Positions 7,921 to 13,687 of a DNA stretch of 14,567 nucleotides are shown here, one piece after another (position 1 is the first letter of the stretch; the number at the start of each line of letters is the position of its first letter). This stretch comes from CACKLF01 sp002725175. GTDB taxonomy: Bacteria; Pseudomonadota; Alphaproteobacteria; Rhodobacterales; Rhodobacteraceae. The notes beneath the pieces were generated by a model that was not told the origin of the DNA, searched no databases, and saw nothing but the letters and a program-made list of their open reading frames with translations. Where the stretch lies: NCBI GenBank assembly GCA_002725175.2, contig PBQX02000079.1:1-14567 (forward strand), given 5' to 3'. Both the position numbers and the translations under genes were made by a program.

Positions 7921-8889
7921 TTAAACTTTTAGAATTGAGCATCCAACAGTTTTTCTGGCTGCCAGCTCTTCGTGGGCTTTCACAACATCTTTAAGCTCAT
8001 ACGTTTGGTTGATTGGAATTGATAAACCCTTTTCTATTGCTTTAAATAAGGGCGATGCAAGGTCCTCAGTCAATTTTTGATCCGCAGTATGTGGTCCCAG
8101 TCCTGGCCTAGTTAAATAGAGTGATTTTGGGGCCAGAAAGGAAATTGGGCATGGTTCTGGCGAGCCTGAGGCAGCGCCAAATGAAGCTAGAGTGCCAAAA
8201 TTAGAAAGGCATTTTAAAGAACCTTCGAAGGTATCTTTCCCAACACCATCATAAACAACCGGGACACCTTTCCCTTCAGTAATTTCTATAACTCTTTGTG
8301 TAAAATCTTCTTCATTATAGTTAATAACGTGATCACAACCGTAATCCTCTGCCAGTGATGCTTTGCTACCATTGCTTACTGTTCCGATTACCGTTACACC
8401 AAGTTGTTTTAGCCACTGACAGGCTATTAGGCCAACACCACCTGCAATAGCATGAAATAGAACTGTTTCACCACTTTTTACCTTATAAGTTCGGTTAATT
8501 AGATATGAGACCGTGAGACCTTTTAAGAGCATTGCTGCAGCAATTTCATCTGAAATATTTTCAGGAAGTTTTATAAGGCCTTCAGCTGGGAAAACTCTTT
8601 GTTCCACGTATGACCCTGGACTTCCCATAACATATCCGACACGATCCCCAATATTAATATCTTTTACTAGATCACCCTTAGCTACGACTTTACCAACAGC
8701 TTCCATTCCAATTCCCGATGGTAGTTTAAGTGGGTAACTGCCTGAACGATGATAAATATCAATAAAATTTAGACCTACAACCGACTGTTTGATTAGTACA
8801 TCTTGTGGCCCAACTTCAGGTAATTCTATTTGTCCCCATTTCATAACTTCTGGATTGCCGTGCTCGCGTATAATAATCCCATTTGTCAT
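7921..8889 (-). CDS. NADPH:quinone oxidoreductase, zinc-independent MDR family
   Basis: The 322-residue length is typical of QOR/zeta-crystallin proteins. The N-terminal GroES-like domain carries the conserved VGLNFIDIYHRSG stretch (38-50) and GMEAVGKV (61-68). The Rossmann half begins with the AIAGGVG cofactor motif (147-153). The structural and catalytic zinc cysteine sets of alcohol dehydrogenases are absent, placing it in the zinc-free quinone reductase branch. The family catalyses NADPH-dependent reduction of quinones or, in some members, of alpha,beta-unsaturated carbonyls, in the cytosol. It is first in the minus-strand run qor, Asp-box, MFS, GMC, and its start has a strong AGGAGA Shine-Dalgarno (8895-8900) five bases upstream. 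The physiological substrate is not determinable. A role in handling reactive quinones or enals produced by neighbouring oxidases is an inference. Confidence 0.93.
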   Translation of the reverse strand: MTNGIIIREHGNPEVMKWGQIELPEVGPQDVLIKQSVVGLNFIDIYHRSGSYPLKLPSGIGMEAVGKVVAKGDLVKDINIGDRVGYVMGSPGSYVEQRVFPAEGLIKLPENISDEIAAAMLLKGLTVSYLINRTYKVKSGETVLFHAIAGGVGLIACQWLKQLGVTVIGTVSNGSKASLAEDYGCDHVINYNEEDFTQRVIEITEGKGVPVVYDGVGKDTFEGSLKCLSNFGTLASFGAASGSPEPCPISFLAPKSLYLTRPGLGPHTADQKLTEDLASPLFKAIEKGLSIPINQTYELKDVVKAHEELAARKTVGCSILKV

Positions 8890-9002
8890 AAGTTTCTCCT
8901 ATATTCATCTTTCAATCCTCTGAAAATTATTTATAAAATACAAGTTATATTATTTGGATTCTTGGGGTTTCAGTTTTTTTATTTAGCTAAAATTTATTTG
9001 AA
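8890..9002. other. Divergent intergenic region between qor and carbonic anhydrase
   Basis: This 113-base AT-rich gap must carry the promoters for the minus-strand qor run and for the plus-strand carbonic anhydrase gene. I see several TATAA-like hexamers (around 8931-8952) but no pair with a convincing -35 at standard spacing on either strand, so no individual promoter is called. The only clear element is the qor Shine-Dalgarno at 8895-8900. No strong Shine-Dalgarno precedes the carbonic anhydrase ATG. Confidence 0.4.
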
Positions 9003-9662
9003 ATGGATGATTTATTTGTAAAGCCGCTTCCGACTTCCTTATTGAATAGATATAAAGGTTGGAAAGCAACACAGTTTGAAGAAAACAAAGTTTGGTATAA
9101 GAGGCTTGCCGATGAAGGGCAAAAACCGAGAGCAATGATAATTTCTTGTTGCGATAGCCGCGTCCATGCGACTTCAATTTTTGGTGCAGATATGGGAGAA
9201 TTTTTTATTCACCGAAATATTGCTAATCTTGTGCCACCATTCAAAGTTGATATGGAATATCACGGGACTTCTGCTGCTGTCGAATATGCAATAAAAAACT
9301 TAAAGATTCCTCATTTAATAGTGCTTGGTCACTCTAATTGTGGAGGAATCAAAGGAGGATATGAACAATCTCAAAAAAGCAATCAGAATAATATTTTGGA
9401 AAAAAGTTTTGTTTCTCAGTGGCTTAAGATCCTAGAACCTGCCATAAAAAACTTAAAGGAAGGTACAACCAAGGAAATAGCTGTAAGTGAGTTAGAAAAA
9501 ACAGCTATTTTAGTGTCCATAAGTAATTTACTTACTTTTCCATTTGTAAAGGAGAGTGTCGAAGACGGTAGCCTGTCCTTACATGCGCTTTGGCAAAATA
9601 TTGCTACGGGAAGTTTAGAGCAATATAATTCTGGAACTAATTTTTTTGAGAAGGTAGAATAA
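9003..9662 (+). CDS. Beta-class carbonic anhydrase
   Basis: A 219-residue protein with all hallmarks of beta-carbonic anhydrase. The C-x-D-x-R motif appears as CCDSR (Cys49, Asp51, Arg53) and the second zinc site as GHSNCGG (His110, Cys113). Cys49, His110 and Cys113 should bind zinc, and Asp51-Arg53 form the catalytic dyad. The FFIHRNIANLV stretch (67-77) and the HGTSAAVEYA stretch (87-96) are also typical. It interconverts CO2 and bicarbonate in the cytosol, supplying bicarbonate for carboxylases and buffering pH. Length and motifs match the Can/CynT group; no cyanase or sulfate-permease partner lies beside it, so I do not choose a symbol. It is transcribed away from qor and converges on the PNPOx-like gene with a single base between the stops. 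The start has no clear Shine-Dalgarno, but no better in-frame start is seen. Confidence 0.95.
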   Translation: MDDLFVKPLPTSLLNRYKGWKATQFEENKVWYKRLADEGQKPRAMIISCCDSRVHATSIFGADMGEFFIHRNIANLVPPFKVDMEYHGTSAAVEYAIKNLKIPHLIVLGHSNCGGIKGGYEQSQKSNQNNILEKSFVSQWLKILEPAIKNLKEGTTKEIAVSELEKTAILVSISNLLTFPFVKESVEDGSLSLHALWQNIATGSLEQYNSGTNFFEKVE

Positions 9663-9663
9663 T

Positions 9664-10260
9664 TTAATAGAGACTTTTCTCATAAATTTTATTCACTTCT
9701 TTTTCGTTCGTTGCTAGAGATTTCAATCCAGTTTGATCTTCAATTATATTATAAAGGCTTTCGATAGGACGATCTTTTGGCCACTTTTCAGGTTGCCAAA
9801 GCTCAGATCTTATTAAGGCTTTACCACAGTGAAATCCAACAGTATCAATTTTTATTCTTGTCACTGTCTTTGGTAATCTGTTTTTAATTTTGTGATTATC
9901 TAGGACTATTTTCTCTGATATAATTTCAGCTGTCCCTTGTATTCTAAGCGTTTCAGTGACATTTGTGATAAAAAATAACAAAGCTACCTTTGGGTTGATG
10001 GAAATATTCAGAAGACCATCAATCCTGTTATTTCCAGGTCGATCTGGTATTTCTAATACATTCTTATTGATTACTTTTACAAATCCCTTTGGGTCGCCTT
10101 TTGGGGACAAATCAATAGATTTTTCATTTGCAGTTCCTAAAATTAGAAAGGAAGAATTTTTTATAAATTGTGTGCAGTGATTATCCAAATGAGGTAAAAT
10201 TTTTTCAACTGCTCTTTGGGATGGAGGGCCATATAGGCTTCTTAGTTCTTCTGGACTCAT
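9664..10260 (-). CDS. Pyridoxamine 5'-phosphate oxidase-like FMN-binding protein
   Basis: A 198-residue split-barrel flavin protein. Conserved blocks seen are SPKGDPKGFV (52-61), IPDRPGNNRIDGLLNI (71-86), ETLRIQGTAEI (103-113) and FHCGKALIRSELW (143-155). This set matches the PNPOx-like family often described by its Deinococcus DR_2398 / mycobacterial MSMEG_1061 members. It is not the vitamin B6 enzyme PdxH, whose C-terminal substrate motif is missing. Members bind FMN; their reaction is largely unknown, and general flavin-dependent reductase or oxidase roles are suggested. There is no signal peptide or membrane segment, so it is cytosolic. GAGGA lies 7 bases before the ATG. It is convergent with carbonic anhydrase (1-base gap) and divergent from ytoQ across a 121-base spacer that holds a perfect inverted repeat. 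Confidence 0.87.
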   Translation of the reverse strand: MSPEELRSLYGPPSQRAVEKILPHLDNHCTQFIKNSSFLILGTANEKSIDLSPKGDPKGFVKVINKNVLEIPDRPGNNRIDGLLNISINPKVALLFFITNVTETLRIQGTAEIISEKIVLDNHKIKNRLPKTVTRIKIDTVGFHCGKALIRSELWQPEKWPKDRPIESLYNIIEDQTGLKSLATNEKEVNKIYEKSLY

Positions 10261-10275
10261 TTTTATTCCTCGCCA

Positions 10276-10338
10276 ATTTTGAAAGTAAATTATTTATGCT
10301 AATTCTTGTTTATCTCTCTAGAAATTTTCTTTCAAAAT
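10276..10338. repeat. Perfect 10-bp inverted repeat in a divergent promoter region
   Basis: ATTTTGAAAG at 10276-10285 is the exact reverse complement of CTTTCAAAAT at 10329-10338, with 43 bases between. Both arms lie in the gap between the divergent PNPOx-like and ytoQ genes, and the right arm ends 4 bases before a perfect TATAAT. Paired operator half-sites for a regulator are one explanation. The sequence is AT-rich, so chance is not excluded. Confidence 0.45.
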
Positions 10339-10342
10339 ATTA

Positions 10343-10348
10343 TATAAT
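10343..10348 (+). promoter_or_regulatory. Candidate -10 element for ytoQ and CIA30 genes
   Basis: A perfect TATAAT lies 33 bases before the ytoQ ATG, a normal distance for a sigma70-type promoter. No good -35 hexamer is present 16-18 bases upstream (only AGAAAT-like sequence), so it may depend on an activator, or it may be a chance match in AT-rich DNA. Confidence 0.4.
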
Positions 10349-10381
10349 GATCCTAAACCTATAGTAAGGAAAATATTAAAG

Positions 10382-10828
10382 ATGTCATGGAATGTATATC
10401 TCTCTGGTGAAATTCATACGGACTGGCGAGAGAAAATTGAAAATGGGGCTCGTCATTTAGGTATAAAATTTACTTGCCCAGTAACCGACCATCAGGCGTC
10501 AGATGACTGTGGTTCATCAATATTAGGACCAGAAACGCAGAAATTTTGGCACGATAGAAAAGGTGCAGGTATCAATGCGGTAAGGACCAGGAAGCTTTTA
10601 ATGGACGCAGACATTGTTGTAGTCAGGTTTGGTGAAAAATATAAGCAGTGGAATGCAGCCTTTGAAGCTGGATTTGCTTCTGCTTTAGGTAAATCTTTAA
10701 TTGTTCTTCATTTAGAGGAACATCAACACGCTTTAAAGGAAGTGGATGCTGCTGCATTAGCTGTAGCCTCCTCCACTGAAGAGGTGGTAAGAATATTATC
10801 TTATGTAGTAACTGGAAAATTGAGGTAG
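10382..10828 (+). CDS. ytoQ: YtoQ family protein
   Basis: This 148-residue protein has the same length as Bacillus subtilis YtoQ and keeps its signature stretches: YLSGEIH (6-12) followed by WRE (15-17), and FGEKYKQWN (83-91). The fold is expected to resemble the nucleoside 2-deoxyribosyltransferase/TIR-like Rossmann group. The GEIH start and the Glu in AAFEAGFA (Glu95) recall the nucleotide-binding and acidic catalytic positions of that group. No reaction has been established for YtoQ to my knowledge, so none is assigned. It is cytosolic, with no signal or membrane segments. It is preceded by a TATAAT (10343-10348) and an AAGGAAA ribosome site about 10 bases before the ATG. The CIA30-domain gene follows after 3 bases, indicating co-transcription. 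Confidence 0.9.
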   Translation: MSWNVYLSGEIHTDWREKIENGARHLGIKFTCPVTDHQASDDCGSSILGPETQKFWHDRKGAGINAVRTRKLLMDADIVVVRFGEKYKQWNAAFEAGFASALGKSLIVLHLEEHQHALKEVDAAALAVASSTEEVVRILSYVVTGKLR

Positions 10829-10831
10829 TTA

Positions 10832-11386
10832 ATGAAATTTTTTTTCTTAAAGGTAGTCTTCTTAATCTTTTTATACACAATACCCACTTATGCTGGAGAC
10901 CAAGATAAGATGATAGATGATTTTACTAAAAATTCAGATAAGCGCTGGGAGTTTTTTACTGATCAAGTCATGGGAGGTGTTTCTGAAGGTACAGCTAGTA
11001 TACTCTCGGATAACAATGGATCATATGTAAGGTTAGAAGGCTCGGTTAGCACGGCTAATAATGGAGGCTTTATCCAGATTAGGCGAGACTTAAGAGATGG
11101 TCTAAAAGAGGCGAAAGGTTTGCTTTTAAGAGTTAAGGGTAATGGAGAGAATTATTACATTCATCTTAGGACAGGCGGTACCGTTCTTCCGTGGCAGTAT
11201 TATCAGATCAGCTTTCCCACTTCCAAAAATTGGGATGAAATAAGACTTCCATTCTCAAAGTTTGAAAGATCCAGTTCTTGGATAAGTAAGAAGATAAGTG
11301 GAGATAAGATTAAGACTATCGGTTTAGTTGCTTATGGTAAGAATCATAACGCTGTTTTGGATGTTTCTTATGTATCATTTTACTAG
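10832..11386 (+). CDS. Exported CIA30-domain protein (complex I intermediate-associated 30 family)
   Basis: A 184-residue protein with a Sec signal peptide: Lys2 and Lys7 flank a hydrophobic run, and the likely cleavage is after TYA (residues 19-21), before GDQDK. The mature part matches the CIA30 beta-jelly-roll domain: VMGGVSEGTA (46-55), NNGGFIQIRRDL (76-87), LLLRVKGNGENYYIHLRT (97-114), IRLPFSKF (137-144) and a closing IGLVAYGK (163-170). CIA30 (NDUFAF1) was first described as a mitochondrial complex I assembly factor. Bacterial members are common and of unknown function, and the fold resembles carbohydrate-binding modules. Export to the periplasm argues against a direct role on the cytosolic arm of complex I. 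GAGG lies about 6 bases before the ATG, inside the ytoQ end, so the pair is probably translated from one mRNA. Family call firm, function open. Confidence 0.87.
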   Translation: MKFFFLKVVFLIFLYTIPTYAGDQDKMIDDFTKNSDKRWEFFTDQVMGGVSEGTASILSDNNGSYVRLEGSVSTANNGGFIQIRRDLRDGLKEAKGLLLRVKGNGENYYIHLRTGGTVLPWQYYQISFPTSKNWDEIRLPFSKFERSSSWISKKISGDKIKTIGLVAYGKNHNAVLDVSYVSFY

Positions 11387-11394
11387 AGATTAAT

Positions 11395-11430
11395 AAGTTA
11401 GTAATTTTCTGGGTGCTAATTATCTAACTT
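11395..11430. terminator. Hairpin between convergent CIA30 and lepA genes
   Basis: AAGTTAGTAATT (11395-11406) pairs with 11418-11430 (AATTATCTAACTT) as a 12-bp stem with one bulged T at 11423 and an 11-base loop. It begins 9 bases after the CIA30 stop and covers the lepA stop codon, so it could end both transcripts. It lacks a strong U-run, so function is inferred from position and pairing. Confidence 0.4.
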
Positions 11431-13215
11431 TAAGGCACTTATGAATGCTTCTTGTGGTATTTCTACTCTCCCAAACTGGCGCATCTTTTTTTTCCCAGCT
11501 TTTTGTTTATCAAGGAGTTTCCTTTTTCTAGTTACATCACCACCATAACATTTGGCAGTCACATCCTTTCGAAGTGCAGAAATAGTTTCGCGTGCTATTA
11601 CTCTTCCTCCAATTGCAGCTTGAATTGGAACTTTAAACATATGCTGAGGAATAAGCTCTTTAAGTTTTTCACACATAGCTCTTCCTCTGGTCTCGGATCT
11701 ACCTCTGTGCACCATTATGGACAATGCGTCTACAGGCTCTTCATTAACTAATATTTGCATTTTAACTAGGTCATCTTGTGAATACTTTTCCATTTGGTAG
11801 TCAAAACTTGCATAACCTTTTGTTACAGATTTCAATTTATCATAAAAATCAAAAACGACTTCGTTCAAAGGCAAATCATAAACTACCATTGCCCTAGCTC
11901 CAGCGTAGGTTAGATCCAGTTGTATCCCCCTCCGATCTTGGCATAGTTTTAATACGTCTCCCAAATATTCATCGGGCACCAGTATCGTTGCTTTAATTCT
12001 TGGTTCTTCTATATGACTAATCTTTACAGCATCTGGAATATCAGCTGGGTTATGAAGCTCTTGTATCGAGCCATCTGTGGTATGAATATGATATATTACG
12101 CTTGGAGCAGTTGTGATCAGCTCAATGTTATATTCCCTTTCTATCCTATCTCGAATTACCTCTAAATGTAGCAAGCCCAAAAACCCACACCGGAACCCAA
12201 ATCCGAGTGCTGCTGAGCTTTCCATTTCATAAGAAAACGAAGCATCATTTAAGGCTAGTTTTTCTATAGCCTCTCTTAAGCTTTCAAATTCAGAAGTATC
12301 GACCGGGAAAAGTCCGCAAAATACAACTGGTTGAGAAGGTTTGTAACCCGGCAATGCCTCATCGCATGGGTTTCTTTCATGAGTGACTGTATCTCCAACC
12401 CTAGTATCCCTTACTTGTTTGATTGATGCTGTAATAACCCCTATTTCTCCAGGTCCTAGACAGTCAATATCTTCCATTTCGGGAGTTAATACAGCTACTC
12501 TATCTACATTGTATGTAGCCCCTGTTTTAATCATTCTTATTTTTTCACCCTTTTTTAACTTTCCATCTTGAATACGTACGAGAACTACTACTCCCAGATA
12601 TGGGTCATACCAACTATCAACCAGCATAGCTTTAAGGGGAGAGTTCAAATTCCCTTTTGGGGGTGGGAGAAAGTTAACAATTGCCTCAAGAACATTTTTA
12701 ATTCCCAAGCCTGTTTTTGCTGATATTTCAACTGCATTGCTTGCATCAATTCCAATTACATCTTCAATTTGGCCCTTAACTCTTTCGCAGTCTGCAGCAG
12801 GCAAATCTACTTTATTTAATATTGGAACTATTTCATGATCTGCTTCGATCGCGGTATAGACATTAGCAAGAGTTTGAGCTTCTACCCCTTGGGATGCATC
12901 AACGATTAGCAAAGAACCCTCAACAGCTTTCATTGACCGCGAAACTTCATATGCAAAATCTACATGGCCAGGAGTGTCAATGAGATTAAGTATAAATTTT
13001 TCCCCATTTTCTGCTGTATAACTTAATCTAACTGTATTAGCTTTTATTGTTATTCCACGCTCTCTCTCTATATCCATTGAATCCAAGATTTGTTCTTTCA
13101 TGTCTCTTCCAGATACGGTTTGAGTTGTTTCAATTAATCGATCCGCAAGGGTTGATTTTCCGTGATCAATGTGAGCCACTATAGAGAAGTTTCTTATGTT
13201 GTTTAGATCAACCAT
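11416..13215 (-). CDS. lepA: Elongation factor 4 (LepA), ribosome-associated GTPase
   Basis: From the ATG at 13215 the protein is 599 residues, the same length as E. coli LepA. A TTG at 13230 could add five residues, but its GGAG belongs to the ribosome site of the ATG, and LepA proteins normally begin only a few residues before the I-R-N-F-S motif. GTPase motifs are complete: AHIDHGKST (14-22), the RERGITIK switch region (51-58), DTPGHVDF (80-87), NKVDLP (134-139) and SAKTG (165-169). The LepA-specific C-terminal domain ends with CYGGDVTRKRKLL and KKKMRQFGRV. LepA binds ribosomes and uses GTP; it is linked to back-translocation of stalled ribosomes and to 30S biogenesis or initiation. It acts in the cytosol, sometimes membrane-bound. 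The usual partner lepB is not beside it here; rpmB lies upstream instead, with a separate candidate promoter at 13255-13282. Confidence 0.98.
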   Translation of the reverse strand: MVDLNNIRNFSIVAHIDHGKSTLADRLIETTQTVSGRDMKEQILDSMDIERERGITIKANTVRLSYTAENGEKFILNLIDTPGHVDFAYEVSRSMKAVEGSLLIVDASQGVEAQTLANVYTAIEADHEIVPILNKVDLPAADCERVKGQIEDVIGIDASNAVEISAKTGLGIKNVLEAIVNFLPPPKGNLNSPLKAMLVDSWYDPYLGVVVLVRIQDGKLKKGEKIRMIKTGATYNVDRVAVLTPEMEDIDCLGPGEIGVITASIKQVRDTRVGDTVTHERNPCDEALPGYKPSQPVVFCGLFPVDTSEFESLREAIEKLALNDASFSYEMESSAALGFGFRCGFLGLLHLEVIRDRIEREYNIELITTAPSVIYHIHTTDGSIQELHNPADIPDAVKISHIEEPRIKATILVPDEYLGDVLKLCQDRRGIQLDLTYAGARAMVVYDLPLNEVVFDFYDKLKSVTKGYASFDYQMEKYSQDDLVKMQILVNEEPVDALSIMVHRGRSETRGRAMCEKLKELIPQHMFKVPIQAAIGGRVIARETISALRKDVTAKCYGGDVTRKRKLLDKQKAGKKKMRQFGRVEIPQEAFISALKLDN

Positions 13216-13224
13216 ACATGAATG

Positions 13225-13228
13225 CTCC
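13225..13228 (-). promoter_or_regulatory. Shine-Dalgarno supporting the ATG start of lepA
   Basis: GGAG lies on the minus strand 9 bases before the ATG at 13215. It overlaps and directly follows the in-frame TTG at 13230, so that TTG cannot use it. This favours the ATG start. Confidence 0.5.
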
Positions 13229-13254
13229 AACTATTATTTCTTGCGTCGGTTAAC

Positions 13255-13282
13255 ATTATCTCAATAAAGTCGATTTTGACAG
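13255..13282 (-). promoter_or_regulatory. lepA: Candidate sigma70-type promoter of lepA
   Basis: Read on the minus strand, CTGTCA (13277-13282, 4 of 6 consensus) and GATAAT (13255-13260, 5 of 6) are 16 bases apart. They lie in the 89-base gap between the rpmB stop and the lepA ATG. Transcription would begin around 13248, giving a leader of about 30 bases. lepA may also be read from the rpmB promoter. Confidence 0.42.
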
Positions 13283-13304
13283 GGTTCCAGTATAGGTATT
13301 GTTT

Positions 13305-13592
13305 CTATGTTGGTACTTTTGTTGAAACAATTTGTCTCTTAATCTTTAATGCATTTGTTGATAAGACGTCATCCTTTGCTTTAATTAAGAATGGATCAAG
13401 GCCACCTTTTGCATCAACTGTCCTTAAAGCCGAAGTTGCGACCTTGAATTTAAACGATCTTCCCAATATTTCTGAATTAAGAGTAGCGTTGCTTAAATTA
13501 GGAAGAAATCTTCTCTTTGTCCTATTTTTTGCATGGCTTACGTTATTGCCTACCTGAACCGTTTTACCTGTTAATTCACATTTTCTGGACAT
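13305..13592 (-). CDS. rpmB: 50S ribosomal protein L28
   Basis: A 95-residue basic protein beginning MSRKCELTGKTVQVGNNVSHA, with the conserved TKRRFLPNL stretch (25-33). This matches L28 of the large ribosomal subunit; the N-terminal half aligns with E. coli L28 without gaps (recalled sequence). The protein is longer than the 78-residue E. coli form, as usual for alphaproteobacteria, because of a longer central/C-terminal part. Only one cysteine (Cys5) is present, so it is a zinc-free type. GGAAG lies about 4 bases before the ATG and a good promoter lies further upstream (13628-13656). It is upstream of lepA on the same strand; no L33 gene (rpmG), its common neighbour, is seen. Confidence 0.97.
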   Translation of the reverse strand: MSRKCELTGKTVQVGNNVSHAKNRTKRRFLPNLSNATLNSEILGRSFKFKVATSALRTVDAKGGLDPFLIKAKDDVLSTNALKIKRQIVSTKVPT

Positions 13593-13627
13593 TATACTTC
13601 CGATTTTAGCTACGATAAATTGGCTGT

Positions 13628-13656
13628 GTTGTACCCTTCATTATGTTGTTCGTCAA
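13628..13656 (-). promoter_or_regulatory. rpmB: Candidate sigma70-type promoter of rpmB
   Basis: Read on the minus strand, TTGACG (13651-13656, 5 of 6 consensus) and TACAAC (13628-13633, 4 of 6) are separated by the ideal 17 bases. They lie in the 95-base gap before rpmB. Transcription would start near 13620, giving a short leader of about 28 bases with no room for a structured L28 autoregulatory element. Confidence 0.55.
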
Positions 13657-13687
13657 GACATACATTTAACATCAGAGAATAATAAAA

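Noticed and set aside
7907..7942. Upstream ATG extending the Asp-box protein by 12 residues
   Set aside because: It would overlap qor by 22 bases and lacks a ribosome site, while the ATG at 7906 has AAGGAAA at good spacing.
8890..9002. Specific sigma70 promoters for qor or carbonic anhydrase
   Set aside because: Many TATA-like hexamers occur by chance in this AT-rich gap and none pairs with a -35 matching more than about 3 of 6 positions.
9664..10260. Vitamin B6 biosynthetic enzyme PdxH
   Set aside because: The protein has the split-barrel FMN fold motifs of the DR_2398-like family but lacks the PdxH C-terminal substrate-binding motif.
13216..13230. TTG start adding five residues to LepA
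   Set aside because: The only nearby Shine-Dalgarno (13225-13228) serves the ATG at 13215, and the ATG form has the canonical 599-residue length.
13222..13557. Plus-strand open frame of 111 codons opposite rpmB
   Set aside because: It lies antisense to rpmB, which is unmistakable L28. The frame has no recognisable domain or ribosome site and is a shadow of the coding strand.
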